DNA of 64,000 nt from Stomoxys calcitrans (lineage: Eukaryota; Arthropoda; Insecta; Diptera; Muscidae). The translations under genes and the position numbers were made by a program. Each line of letters starts with the position of its first letter. Position 1 is the stretch's first letter. The stretch lies in the NCBI RefSeq assembly GCF_963082655.1, contig NC_081552.1, positions 181,520,571 through 181,584,570 of the forward strand. The letters are read 5' to 3'. Under the pieces are notes generated by a model. That model was not told where the DNA came from and made no database searches. It worked only from the letters and a program-made list of their open reading frames with translations. Of this stretch, positions 1 through 26,377 are shown in pieces.

Positions 1-155
1 GCATTCTTTCTCCAGTCAGTTATCAGCTGTTACTTTTAGCTTGCTTTAGAAAAAAAGTGTAAAAAAGTATATTTGATTAAAGTTCATTCTAAGTTTTATT
101 AAAAATGCATTTACTTTCTTTTAAAAAATCCGCAATTACTTTTTGGGCAACCCAA
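1..155 (+). mobile_element. Mariner-derived MITE, right part, cut by window start
   Basis: Matches the last two thirds of the 233 bp elements at 26464 and 46325, including the internal stretch with CAGCTGTTACTT and the terminal CTTTTTGGGCAACCCAA. The left terminus lies outside the window. It has no coding capacity. It is a non-autonomous member of the mariner family represented by the larger copy at 52893-53847. Confidence 0.85.
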
Positions 156-290
156 TTGCTCCCATATAAACCGATCTCCCGATCTTACGACTTCCAATAA
201 CTGTGCTAAGTATGGCCCAAATCAGTTAATAACCTCATATAGCTCCCTTATAAACCGGTCTCTTGATTAACTTTGTTCGGTTCCTATGCC
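156..290 (-). repeat. GPR-1 repeat fragment
   Basis: Contains the phrases CTCCCATATAAACCGATCTC and 'aactgtgctaagtatgg' seen in every unit of the GPR-1 repeats elsewhere in the window. No ends are present. The MITE at 1-155 abuts it and probably inserted into it. Confidence 0.6.
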
Positions 291-455
291 GATATTCGTA
301 AACTTTTTTTTTCTGAGGGTATGGCATAATAACAATATTGTTTATTCCCGTATTTCCGGGAAAATGAAAAAATATTCCCGTGAATTCCCATCCTAAAATT
401 GAAAAATTTGGTAGCTTTGGGCAATAATTTGTTTTTTTTTTTTTATTATTTGCAG

Positions 456-14630
<14,175 letters not shown>

Positions 14631-14659
14631 GTAAGTGTAAATTTCTCCTTTTTTTTACA

Positions 14660-15584
14660 CCCACCACCATAGGATGGGGGTGTACTATTCTAGTCATTCC
14701 GTTTGTAACACCTCGAAATATTCTTCTAAGACCCCATAAAGTATATATATTCTTGATCGTCTCGACGTTCTGAGTCTATCTAGCCATGTCCTTCCTTTCG
14801 ACCGTCTGCCCATCCTCCAGTCGAAATCACGAACACGTTAAGCTAGCCTCCATGAAATTTTGCACAGATACTTCCTATTGATGTAGATCATTGGGAATTG
14901 CAAACGTGCCAAATCGGTTCAGATTTTGATATAGCTCCCATATAAACCGATCTCCAGATTTGAATTCTTGAGCCCTTGGAAGCCGCAATTTGTTTCCGAT
15001 TTTACTAAAACTTTGCACAGTGTATTCTGTTAAGACTTCCAACAACTGTGCTTAGTACGGTTCAAATCGGTCTATAACCTGATATAGCTCCCATATAAAC
15101 AAATCTCCCGATTTGACTTCCTGAGCCCTTACAAGCCGTAATTTTTATCCGATTTGGCTGAAATTTTGCATGGGGTCTTCCGTAATGACTGTATAATTTG
15201 TGTGTTAAGTAAGGTCCAAATCGGTTTATAACCTGATATAGCTCCCATATAAACCAATCTCCCGATTTGACTTCTTGAGCCCTTACAAGCCGCAATTTTT
15301 GTCCGATTTGGCTGAAATCTTGCATGTGGAGTTTCGTTATGAGTTCCAGCAACTGTGTTAGGTACGGGTCAAGTCAGTCTATAACCTGATATAGCTCCCA
15401 TATAAACCGGTCTCTCGATCATCCTAGAAGCATTAATTTTTACTAATTTGCCAGAAGTTTGGTATGTAGAGTAACATAATGCCCTTCAACTAATTTATTT
15501 TGTATACATTTTTAACAGAGTCCATGGTGGTGGGTTCCCAAGATTCGATCCGGCCGAACTTAGAACGCTTTTACTTGTTTTCAA
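14660..15584 (-). repeat. GPR-1 repeat
   Basis: Runs from ACCCACCACCATAGGATGGG to GATTCGATCCGGCCGAACTT and CGCTTTTACTTG. It contains three or more units with CTCCCATATAAACC(G/A)ATCTC spaced about 150-160 bp apart. It begins about 30 bp after the donor of the fourth exon of the membrane-protein gene. Confidence 0.8.
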
Positions 15585-15690
15585 GTAAAGTTTTACATTT
15601 CTTATATCAATCTCAATGGCGAAACTTAAGCAATTAGTTTTATATGGAAAACTTTGTTGGCTAGAGGGGGGAAGGATTTCTCGAACTAAG
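15585..15690. repeat. Unnamed repeat, pair with 2829-2945
   Basis: Same sequence as described for 2829-2945 (AAAGTTTTACAT, CAATGGCGAAACTTA), again immediately following a GPR-1 end. About 140 bp of unassigned sequence follows to 15830. Confidence 0.5.
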
Positions 15691-15830
15691 GATTCCGTAA
15701 ATTTCCAACTGCCAATTAAGATTTGACAAGTGACGGATATGAGTACACAGATGTAATATCCAGCCAGACTGAATTGTATAAGAATATTGAGGTGTTTTTT
15801 AATAATATTGAGGTGTTATTTCATATTATT

Positions 15831-16834
15831 ACACGCTTAGTCCAATTTTTGCATACTGTTTCCAACATTTCGGCCGGTATCTCAAGAGTAAATGCTTCAA
15901 TGTTGTCTTGCAATGCGTCAAGCGGGCTTATCTGTACATGAGATTTAACGTAACCCCACAAAAATCGTCTAAATGCGCTAAATCGCACGATATAGGCGGC
16001 CGTGCAACTAAATGTTCACCGAACATGCCTCTCAATAAGTCCATTGTTACGCGTGTTGTGTGGCACCGTCTTGTTGAAACCACATGACATGCAAGTCAAG
16101 CTCTTGCATTTTGGACAAAAAAGTTGGATCTCACGGTAGCGCTCACCATTCACAGTTACGTTACTACCCGCATCATCTTTGAAGAAGTACGGTCCGGTGA
16201 TGCCACCAGCCCATAAACCGCACCAAAGTTTGTGAAGTTTTTTGGATGCATTGGCAGCTCTTGCAATGCTTCTGGCTGATCTTCACTCCAAAATCGACAA
16301 TTTGGTAAAATCGTCCCATTGAGCCAAAAAAGAGCTTCATCGCTGAACAAAAATTGTTCGATAAAAAAGTGGATCTTTGGGAAACTTTCCAAGAGCCCTA
16401 TCACCAAAAATTATGCGTTGCGGTAGGTTGTTGCGATATTTTCTTTTGTTCAAACTCTACTTAAGCGAATGTCCAACAATGTAAATTTGGTGCGAAACTT
16501 AGTCACAATGTCCCGAATAACCGCTTCAGTGGGTCGATTAAACTGACCATAAAGTGGAAGAAGCGCGATAAACTTTCTTAAGTTAGCACGCATGTTGATA
16601 ATAAAATTCAATAACTTGCAAGCTTTGTTCGTTTGTAAGCGATTCAAGTTTAGGTTAGGTTGCAAAAGAGAGTGCGGATATTGATCCACCCTATGCCAGT
16701 ATAGACATACACCTAAGCCAGTAATCGGCTTGTTGTGCGCTCTAAATAACCAGATGGTTAAATTATAAAACAAACTAAAATTGATAATGAAACAAAACAT
16801 GAAACGTGCGTGAGCTGTTTAAACCTGTGTTGCT
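15831..16834 (-). pseudogene. DD41D transposon, lineage B, decayed transposase
   Basis: On the minus strand fragments of a Tc1/mariner-superfamily transposase are visible: LFSDEALFWLNG (about 16325), FWSEDQPEALQELPMHP (about 16250) and, upstream, an N-terminal helix region near 16450-16640. Stops and frame changes interrupt it. The 5' end (AAACGTGCGTGAGCTG, near 16805) matches the starts of the copies at 51777 and 57139; the 3' terminal repeat is missing. The lineage call rests on these shared ends. Confidence 0.7.
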
Positions 16835-16848
16835 ATATATATATACTA

Positions 16849-19800
16849 TCTGACCCGGGCCCGCTCCGCTGCGCCTTTTTTATACCCTCCACCATAAGAT
16901 GGGGGGTATATTAATTTCGTCATTCTGATTGTAACTACTCGAAATATTCGTCTGAGACCCCATAAAGTATATATATTCTTGATCGTCGTGACATTTTATG
17001 TCGATCTAGCCATGTCCGTCCGTCTGTCTGTCGAAAGCACGCTAACTTCCGAAGGAGTAAAGCTAGCCGCTTGAAATTTTGTACAAATACTTCTTATTAG
17101 TGTAGGTCGGTTGGTATTGTAAATGGGCCATATCGGTCCATGTTTTGATATAGCTGTCATATAAACCGATCTTGGGTCATGACTTCTTGAGCCTCTAGAG
17201 GGCGCAATTCTTATCCAATTTGAATGAATTTTGGCAAGTAGTATTTTGTTATGCTATCCAACAACTGTGCCAAATATGGTTCAAATCGGTTCATAACCTG
17301 ATATAGCTGCCATATAAACCGATCTGGGATCTTGACTTCTTGAGCCTCTAGAGGTCGCAATTATTATCCGATTTGCCTGAAATTTTGTACGACGGATTCT
17401 CTCATGACCATTAACATACGTGTTTATTATGGTCTGAATCGGTATATAGCCCGATACAGCTCCCATATAAATCGATCTCTCTATTTTACTTCTTGAGCCC
17501 ACAAAGGGCGCAATTCTTATTCGAATTGGCTGACATTTTACACAGGTCTCCAACATAAATATAATTTTATTGTGGTTCAAACCGGACCATATCTTGATAT
17601 CGCTCTAATAGCCGAGCAAATCTTTTCTTATATCCTTTTTCTGCCTAAGAAGAGATGCCGGGAAAAGAACTCGACAAATGCGATCCATGGAAGTTCGGCC
17701 CGGCCGAACTTAGCACGCTTTTACTTGTTTTACTTTATATGAAACAAAAGTTTCCTTGGAATATTTATTTTCGACAATTTAAGAGCTTTTAGTGAAATAC
17801 AATGCTACGAAAATAGTATATCGCTTGACTAATTGTTTAACAATATGAGTGCCCCTGTCCGAATCCCATATGATCTTTATCTACGAATTTAAGTTTGGAT
17901 GTAAGGTGTACTCCATTCTTAAAATACTTTATTTTGCCCGCTACTCTCATGATATCTGATTTAGGGGTGTTTTCGGGGGTGTGGTGGTCCTCCAGGCACT
18001 TGGCCCTGAAAAAATATCAGCATCGTGCTCTTCTTTCAAGAACCATTAATTTAAAAACCAGAAAATTGGTCCCGAAAGTGGGTATCAATTCTTGCTCTAC
18101 CCCCCAATACCTTTCATTTAATCTCTACATTGACATGGTCGGTAAATATGGCCGATTTAGGGGTGTTTTTAGGATTGGGGTGGTCCCCCCAACACTAAGC
18201 CCGGAAAATATGTCAGCACCGTGATCTATTCTCGTATATCTATATATCATTTATTTGAACCCCCCGGTTTATATGGCCGATTTAGGGGTGTTTTGGCGAT
18301 TAGGGTGGTTGCCCAAACACTATTCAGCAACGTGCTCTATTCTCATATATCTATATATCATTTATTTGAACCCCATATGGCCATTTGCCTCAAAATTGGA
18401 TATAAAATTCGTTTTCAAATCTCATTTAAACTCCTTATGCAAAAGTCAGCAAATATGTCCGGTTTGGGGTATTGGCCCTGAAAACTATAAGTGTTTAGCT
18501 CTTTACGAACCAAATTGTCTTGGTGAGCAAATACGTCCTATTTGGGGGTTGTTATGGTGGTGGGACGTCCCCTAGACAGTTGGTCCCTAATGTTGATATC
18601 AGATACGTGGTCTATTTCCAAATATCTTTAATTTGAGCCCCATTTTTCAATAGTCGGCAAACGTGACCGGCTTGGATGGGCGGCCACCCAGTGAGTTGGC
18701 CTTGAAAATATATATATCGGATTCGTGTTCCACTCTAAAAACCCTCTTATTTGAGCATCATATTCCAAAATTCAGCAAATACTTACTATTTGGGTGGTGT
18801 TGTGGGGGTGGGGTGGACTCTTTTCCCAAATATTGGTATCAGATTCGTGCTTTACTCCTAAAGACCTTTCATTTGAGCCCCATATGGCTGTGGTCGTAAA
18901 TTTAATCCCTTTGGGGGATGTTTTTGGGGAGAGGCAGCCCCCCAAACACTTGGCCCCATATATGGATATCAGATTCTAATTCTACACTCAAATACCTTTT
19001 ATTTAAACCCCCATGGTCAGTAAATAAGTCCTGTTTGGGGGGTATTTTGGGGAAGGGGTCCACCCCCCGGAAACGTGATTCCACATTTGGATATCAGATT
19101 CGTATTCTACTCGCAAATACCTTTCATTTGAGTCCCATATTGCCATGATTGGTAAATATGTCCAATTTTGGGGTGGTTTTGGGGGTTGGGTTGTTGTGGG
19201 GGTGGGGTGGCCCCATAGACACTTTTCCCGAATATTGATATCAGATTTGTGCTTTACTCCCAAAGACCGATATTCTCATGATGTCCGATACATGAGTGTT
19301 TATGGGGGTGGGGTGGTCCCCTAGACACTTGGACCTGAAAAAAATATTTGCATCGGACTCTATTTTCAAATACCATTTATTTAAACCCCATATTGCTATT
19401 GATTTAAGTAGAGTATATAGGATGAGACGTCCCCCAAACACTTAGCCCCAAAATTGGTTATTAGTTTTCCAATCTCAAATACCTTTCATTTGAGCCACAT
19501 ATTTGCATGGTGAGGCAAATTTTTACCACTTGGGGGGTTTTTGGTGATATTCGTATTCAACTCCGAAATACTTTTATTTGAGCCCCATATTGCGATGGTG
19601 AGTAAATTATTGCTGTTTATGGTTTATTTTGGGAAAGGGGTAGAAAATTGGTCCCGAAAGTCGGTACCAATTTCATATGAGCCCCACATTGACATGGTCG
19701 ATAAATATGCCCAATTTGGGGTATTTTGGGGAGTAGGTTGGTCCCCTAAACACTAAAGCCCTGAAAAAATATCAGCTACGTGCTCTATTCTCATGTATCT

Positions 19801-21035
19801 ATATATCATTTATTTGAATCCCATATTGACATTGGCAGCCCCTTATTGCAAAAGTCCGCAAATATGTCCGGTCTGTGGTATGGACCCCAAAAACTATCAA
19901 TATCGAGCTCCATTGTCTTGAAGACCCAAATTGCCTTGGTGCTCAATTACGTCCTATTTGGGGATTTTTATGATGTTGGGACGTCCCCTAGATAGTTGGT
20001 CCCGAATGTTGATATCAGATTCGTGGTCTACTCCCAAATACTTTTCATTTGAACCCCGTATTTCCATAGTCGGCAAACATGACCGGTTTGGGGGTGTTTT
20101 GGGGGATGGGCGGCCACTCAGTGAGTTGGCCTTGAAAGTATATATCGGATTCGTGTTCTACTCTAAAAACCCTCTTATTTGAGCCTCATATTGTAATAGT
20201 CAGCAAATACTTCCTATTTCGGTTGGTGTTATGGCCCCATAGACACTTTTCCCGAATATTGATATCAGATTTGTGCTTTACTCCCAAAACCTTTCATTTG
20301 AGCCCCATATTGCTATGGTCGTAAATTTGCCCTCTTTGGGGCAAATTTTTGAGGAGGGCGGCTTCCCAAACACCTCGGCCCCACTTTTGGATATAAGATT
20401 CGTATTTTATACTCAAATAGCTTTTATTTAAGCTCATGTTTGGGGGTTGTTTTGGGGAAGGGGTGGACCCCCAGAAACTTGGTCCCACATTTGGATAACA
20501 GATTCGTATTCTGCTCTCAAATACCTTTCATTTTAGTCCCATATTGCCATGGTCTGTTATATGTCCCATTTAGGGGTGTTTTGGGGCTTAGGGTGGTCCC
20601 CCAACCACTTGGTCCGACAATTGGATATCAAATACGTTTTCTTATGCTAAATACCTTTCAGTTGAGTCCCATATTGTAATGATTGGTCTAAATATATATT
20701 TGGTGAATTTTAGGGTGAGGCGGCCCCCTAGGTACCCCATCCGAAATTTGGATACCAAATTGTTAGGTTACTATAAGAGAGCACACAAAATTTCGTTTAA
20801 ATGGCACCACCCATCTACGAGATCTGGCGTTTTTGAAAATTAGGATAAGGGGGAGGGTCCGCCCCCTTTCAGATATCAATAAATGTAGTACTCTATTTTT
20901 ACCATAAGATCGTTATGCACCATCAGTGAAAATTTAATGGAATTAGGTTCAGCTGTTTTTGAGTCTATTAGGAACACACAAACAAACCGACAAACAAACA
21001 CAAATTGATTTCTATGTATAAGAAGATTGGAGTTA
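16849..21035 (+). repeat. 'Gctccgct' repeat with about 150 bp internal units, interrupted by GPR-1
   Basis: Starts CCGGGCCCGCTCCGCTGCGCC and ends with AACACACAAACAAACC...AAACACAAATTGATTTC near 21010. In between, a unit with CAAATACCTTTCATTTGAGCC, CATATTGCCATGG, GGGGTGTTTTGGGG and TCCCCCAAACACTTGG recurs about twenty times in diverged form. The G-rich phrases make it stand out from the AT-rich surroundings. A GPR-1 copy (16875-17731) interrupts it just after its first 30 bases. The same family occurs at 28310-29590, 29591-33175 and 62316-64000. No frame is conserved among units, so it is not coding. Confidence 0.8.
16875..17731 (-). repeat. GPR-1 repeat nested in the 'Gctccgct' repeat
   Basis: Starts TATACCCTCCACCATAAGAT and ends AAGTTCGGCCCGGCCGAACT, AGCACGCTTTTACTTG. 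The host repeat reads GCGCCTT before it and TTTACTTTATATGAAACAA after it, as uninterrupted at 28325, which fixes the insertion point. Confidence 0.85.
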
Positions 21036-21085
21036 TTAAACATATTATGTTTAATATATATAAAATATGACCAATAGTAAACTGT

Positions 21086-21760
21086 TCAGGGTGAACGTGG
21101 GGCATCAACAAGCTCCCTCCATCGAGCTCTATCGTTGACCAAAGTCTTGGCTTGATATATGGTTTGATTCCAACTTTCTTTTCGTGCAGCGAATCCATGT
21201 GTCGCTATATCATCGCGCGGTTGGCGTAGGATATGACCCCACCAGGCCCATTTTCCCTTCCGTACTTCTACATCGATGGGGAGAGTGTTTGTTCTTATTT
21301 TCAATTCTTCATTTGAAATATGGTTTGGCCAGAAAATTTGAAGTATTTGTCGTAGGCAGCGATTTATGAAAACTTGGACTTTACGAGTAGTCAAGCTCCT
21401 AATTGTACAGTCATATAATAACATAGATTTCACACTGCTGTTGAAGATTCTGACTTTTGTATTATGTGAGATGTCACTGCATATCCATATTTTGTTGAGT
21501 TTAAGAAAGGCGCTTCTAGCCTTGTTGATACGTACGCGTATGTCTGCCTCTGATCCTCCGTCCTTTGTTATTTTGCTGCCAAGATAGGTGAAGTTGTCAA
21601 CGTCTTCAATGATATGGTCTTTTATAGTGAGCGGTGTCAGATTTGATGTTCCCACCCTCATCAATTTGGTCTTTGCTATGTTTATCCTCAGGCCTACTTT
21701 GACATTCAATAGTTCCAGTTTCGCCTCTATGTGCTCAAAGCGAATCACATTGAGGCAAAA
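21086..21760 (-). pseudogene. LINE reverse transcriptase, C-terminal part (about 220 aa), 5'-truncated
   Basis: An open minus-strand stretch shows the end of an RT: GLRINIAKTKLMRVG, then FTYLGSKITKDGG, a thumb-like region, SLTTRKVQVFINRCLRQIL, WWGHILRQP and a final RARWRELVDAPRSP before the stop. This arrangement is known from LINEs with an APE-type endonuclease and no RNase H. The 5' end is cut near 21760. The endonuclease half of what is probably the same family lies at 45455-46324, and a small piece of this same region recurs at 59345-59435. The fragment has no start context and is not a gene. Confidence 0.8.
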
Positions 21761-22189
21761 AGCTTATAATGAGAGATTCTATTGCAGGATATTGTTCGGC
21801 TTTAAACCTTTGTTTAATGCTTCCTCTTTAAAGAATGGTATAGCAAAAACCATTTAAAAGTCAGCAAAAGTGTGTTGTTGCTAGAAGCATTTGACTGGTT
21901 TCCCGTATCGGGATTTCAATTTCGACAAAGAAATATTATAAGCGGGAGATGTCAAATGGATCATGGTGATTTAAAACCATCCCAACTAGAATAGGTTGTA
22001 AAGCACACATCTGAATTTGAACAGGGCTCTTTAAGACGACTGGATTCATAAGCGCAAGAGAAGACAAATCAAATCTTACTTCCCTTATTCAAATCCAACT
22101 TATTTTAGATAAGAGCTAAAAAATCATCCTTTATAACAAGTAATCATATTACACACTTTAGGGTTCTTATTCCATCAATGACACATATA
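21761..22189. other. Unassigned intergenic sequence
   Basis: No frame, repeat or RNA gene recognised. Composition is ordinary AT-rich fly DNA. Confidence 0.4.
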
Positions 22190-22750
22190 TTACCATACTG
22201 CGGCCATTTAAGTGTAAATCGGGCGATACATATATATGGGAACTATATCTAAATCTGAACCGATTTTTATGAAATTTTCCAGATATTTTAATATCAATAA
22301 GAAAACAATCCATGTCAAATTTTGTGCAGATCGGAAATTGCAGATTGAAAATTGTAGCTACTACGCCTATTTAAGTGCAAATTGAGCGATACATATATAT
22401 GGGAGCTATATCTTAATCTAAACCGATTTTTATTAAAATAAATAGCGTTCGTCCTTGGGTCAAAAAAAATTATATATGCAAAATTTCGTGATGATTGGAC
22501 AACAAATACGACCTGCACTTTGATTACAAGAATACATGGACTTACAGACGAACATGGCTAAATCGAATCAGAAAGTGATTCTGAGTCGATCTGTATTCTT
22601 ATCAAGGGGTCTAGCTCTTCTCCATCTTAGCGTTGCACAAATCTATAATACCCTGTACCACAGTGGTGGTGTAGGGTATTAAAAATGTAACCATTGTGGT
22701 GGGTATCCAAAATTCGGCACGGCCGAGTTTAGTGCGTTTTTACCTGTTTA
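22190..22750 (+). repeat. GPR-3 repeat, right half
   Basis: Two units (CGGGCGATACATATATATGG, then GAGCGATACATATATATGGG) followed by the right end: ACCCTGTACCACAGTGGTGG, TGTAGGGTATTAAAAATG and the palindrome variant TTCGGCACGGCCGAGTTT. The GTACCACAGTGGTGGTGTAGGG end distinguishes GPR-3 from GPR-1. Confidence 0.75.
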
Positions 22751-22866
22751 TGTATTTACTATAATTAAAATTACCATAACATTTAAGAACAAAGCACTAG
22801 CGACTAAAGCTAATGCTTTAAACTTTGGTTAAATACTTTCATTATTTCGTTTTAGGTAACAATCAC

Positions 22867-23032
22867 CTTGGACATATCTCCCAGATGACCAAATGAGCCA
22901 ATTTCAAAATCGGAAAATGTTTCTCCCACAGCAGAGGATTCCATTCACTTGAAGCATTCAGCGCCATTTTTATTAGCATCGCAAACAGGTGCAGTGATGT
23001 CTGCAATACCTGAGGAAAATTCGCAGACAAGC
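22867..23032 (-). pseudogene. Possible exon with an in-frame TGA
   Basis: On the minus strand an acceptor-like TTTTTTACAG precedes a stretch whose one frame reads VCEFSSGIADITAPVCDANK, continues to ECFK, meets TGA, then goes on as MESSAVGETFSDFEIG and GHLGDMSK up to a weak donor (AAG|GTGATT). Another frame is open throughout but has unconvincing composition. The surrounding 22.75-23.62 kb is not repeated in the window. I do not recognise the protein. It could be a decayed exon, a real terminal exon ending at the TGA, or chance. Confidence 0.25.
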
Positions 23033-23620
23033 CTGTAAAAAAGTAATTTACGAGATAACAGTACAAAATAGTCAAAGTGAAAAATAAATTTTTTGTATAT
23101 AATTAAATGTGTTTCTGTAAATAAATTAAAATGTCTATAAAGATATATAATTTACTTTTTTGTTGTTCAGAATCCGTCCGTCCTTCTACACAAAGCACAT
23201 TAACAAATGACTTGCATGTTACCAATTTTTAAGGCTCAGCAAAACCTATTTCCTTTTGACAATTGAACACAACATTTGTGAGGGATTACTGTTTACTTCG
23301 TTATTCTAACCACAACCATCACCACTTGCGTAAGTATTTCTGTACCAATGTAATAAAATACTCATTAAGTTCAATTGGTTCGAACTTCCTATGACTACCA
23401 GAGGAATTGTTTTCATGAAGTTGTGAGCTAATCACTTGTTACGTGGGCAGCCACGTAATTGGCTAAAAATAAGCATTATATGACTGGGGAAAAAAATTTT
23501 TAATTAAACTATGAATTAATATGTAAAAACAAACTGAATCAAAATTCAAGCAAATCGGATAACAATTTAAGATTCTAGGTTAAAAGAAAGTAAAATCGGA
23601 AAATCAGTTTTTGAAGAAGC
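23033..23620. other. Non-repeated sequence without recognised gene
   Basis: AT-rich. No long frame. An inverted repeat CTTGTTACGTGGGCAGCCAC / GTGGCTGCCCACGTAAC overlaps itself at about 23434-23458 but has no evident role. Confidence 0.4.
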
Positions 23621-23622
23621 TA

Positions 23623-24792
23623 AAGGGTGACTTTTCCAGAGCTATAGGAAAGTTTTCAAAAAAAAACATATAAAATTCAGAAATATGCTTGAAATCTTTA
23701 CTTGAATGGATAGTACGGTCCATCTAATTTAATGTTTGAAGATTATTTCATGCAAATATTGACCCGTGACTGCGCCTCAAATGGTTCATCCGCTTAGTCC
23801 AACTTTGGCATACTCTTTCCAATATTTCGGCCAGTATCTCGAGAATAAATGCTTCATTGTTGCCTTCCAATGCATCAGTTGAAGCGGGTTCGTCTGTTTA
23901 AAAAAGAGCTGTAACATAGCCCCACAAAAAGAAGTCTAAATGCGTTAAATCGCACGATGTAGGAGGCCAATTGACCAGTCCAAACGTGAAATAAAATGTT
24001 CACCACACTCGCCTCCCAATATAGGCCAAAACAGCTTTGGTTTTTGGTTTTGAGAGTTGCGTTGCAAAAATGCAACCCTACACACAAATTCTACAAAAGC
24101 AACGCGAAAAAGTTAAACAATTTTCAACTTTGACGCTTGAAACTGAGCGTCATTCGGTGTTGCCACACTAAAAGTAGAATTAATGGTCGTCAAAGTTAAA
24201 AATTGTTTCACTTTTGCGAGTTGCTTTTTAACATTAATATACAGAATTGATTTTTTTAACGCGACGCTCCGCAACGCGTTCTTTCCTATTTAGGCCTTAT
24301 GTTCATTGTTATGCGTGCTGTATGGCATGTGGCACCGTCTTGTTGAAACCACAAGCTCTTGCATTTTGGGCCAAAAAAAAAAATTAAATATCACCTCACG
24401 ATAGCTCTCACCACTCACAGTTACGTCACGATTCGCATCATCTTTGAAGAAGTTCGTTCCAATTATGCCACCAGCCCATAAACCGCACCAAACCGTGGCT
24501 TTTTCTGTATACATTGGTAGCTCTTGCAACGCTTCTGGCTGATCTTTACTCCAAAATCGGCAATTCTTTTAATATACGTACCCATTGAGTGGGTCGATTA
24601 AACTGAACATAAATTAAGTTTTTCATAACAGAGCACGCATTTTGATAATAAAACTCAATAATTTGCAAGCGTTGTTCGTTTATCAGACGATTCATGGTTA
24701 AAATATAGACCAAACTGAAGATGTTTGACAGTGAAACAAAATACAAAAAGTGCGTGATTTGTTTGAACCAGTGTTACCAAAAAGATAATAGG
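23623..24792 (-). pseudogene. DD41D transposon, lineage B, with a further insertion
   Basis: The 3' terminal repeat AAGGGTGACTTTTCC is at 23623 next to a TA. Minus-strand transposase pieces include MQELPMYTEKATVWCGLWAGGIIGTNFF in parts (24529-24440) and NRLINEQRLQIIEFYYQNA (24700-24640). Stops and deletions disable it. About 230 bp near 24055-24290 do not belong to the transposase and look inserted, with TAGGCC at both edges. The 5' end is lost where a GPR-1 copy begins at 24797. Confidence 0.75.
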
Positions 24793-24796
24793 TGAA

Positions 24797-26377
24797 ACAA
24801 GTAAAAGCGTGCTAAGTTCGGCCGGGCCGAATCTTATATACCCCACACCGTGGATCGCATTTGTCGAGCTCTTTCCACATTATCTCTTTTTAGGCAAACA
24901 AAGGATAAACGAAAAGAATTGTGTTGTTATTGGAACAACATCAAGCTATGGTTCATTTCGGACCATAATTGAACTGAATATTGCAGACCATAAAAGAAGT
25001 CATTGTGTAAAATTTCAGCCAAATCTTGTAAGAATTACGCACTTTAGGGACTGAAGAAGTAAAATAGGGAGATAGGTTTATAGGGAAGCTGTATTAGGCC
25101 ATAAACCGATTCCTACCATATTCGACACGTATGTTAAAGGTCATGAGAGAAGACATTGTACAAAATTTCAGCCAAATCAGATAATATTTGCGCCCTTTAG
25201 AGGCTCAAGAAGTCAAGACCCCAGATAGGTTTATCAGTTATATCAGGTTTTGGACCGATTCCAACTATTCTTAGCACAGTTGTTAAAAGTCAAAACAAAA
25301 CACCTCTTGCAAAATGTCAGCCAAATCGGATAATAATTGCACCCTTTAGTGGCTCAAGAAGTCAAGACCCCAGATAGGTTTATATGACAGCTATATCAGG
25401 TTATCGACCGATTTGAATTATACTCAGCACAGTTGTTGGTGCTAAGTTCGGCCGGATCGAATCTGATATACCCTCCACCATGGATTGCATTTGTCGATTT
25501 ATTTTCCCCGCATCTCTTCTTTGGCAAAAAAGGATATAAGAAAAGATTTACTCTGCTATTAGAGTGATATCAAGGTATGGTCCGCCAATTCGAATAAGAA
25601 TTGCGCCCCTTGGGGGCTCAAGTATTAAAATAGAGAGATCGATTTATATGGGAGTTGTATAAGGCTATAGACCGATTCAGACCATAATAAACATGTATGT
25701 TAATGGTCATGAGAGAATCCGTCGTACATTTCAGGCAAATCGGATAATAATTGCGACCTCTAGAGACTCAAGAAATCAAGATCCAAGATCGGTTTATATG
25801 GCAGCTATACCAGGTTATTAACCGATTTGAACCTTATTTGGCACAGTTATTGAAAGTCATAATAAAATACGCCATGCAAAATTTCAGCCAAACCGGATAG
25901 GAATTGCGCCCTCTAGAAGCTTAAGAAGTCTATGACAGCTATATCATGTAATGAACCGATTTACACCATACTTGGCACAGTTGTTAGATATCATAGCAAA
26001 ATTCGTCGTGAAAAATTTCATTGCAATCGGATAAGAATTGCGCACTCTAGAGGCTCAAGAAATCAAGACCCAAGATCGGTTTATATGGCAGCTATATCAA
26101 AACATGGACCGATATGGCCCATTTACAATCCCAACCGACCTACACTAATAAGAAGTATATGTGCCAAATTTGAAGCGGCTAGCTTTATTCCTTCGGAAGT
26201 TAGCGTGCTTTCGACAGACAGACGTACGGACAGACGGACGGACATGGCTAGATCGACATAAAATGTCGCGGCGCTCAAGAATATATATACTTTATGGGGT
26301 CTCAGACGAATATTTTGAGTATTTACCAACAGAATGACGAAATTAGTATACCCCTATACTATGGTGGAGGGCATAAA
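24797..26377 (+). repeat. Two GPR-1 repeats in tandem
   Basis: The first copy starts at 24797 (AACAAGTAAAAGCGTGC, palindrome, TATACCCCACACCGTGG) and stops in mid-unit near 25437. A second copy starts there at GTGCTAAGTTCGGCCGGATC and runs to CTATGGTGGAGGGCATAAAA at 26377, with the CGGACGGACATGG run at about 26236. The head-to-tail order suggests either insertion of one into the other or unequal exchange between units. Confidence 0.8.

Noticed and set aside
15691..15941. Possible last exon of the membrane-protein gene (GYEYTDVISSQTELYK)
   Set aside because: No acceptor in phase 0 precedes it, the sequence upstream is a repeat shared with 2829-2945, and its second half is DD41D transposon sequence.
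17895..20679. Many frames of 60-110 codons in the G-rich repeat
   Set aside because: They use different frames in adjacent units and are all explained by the tandem repeat.
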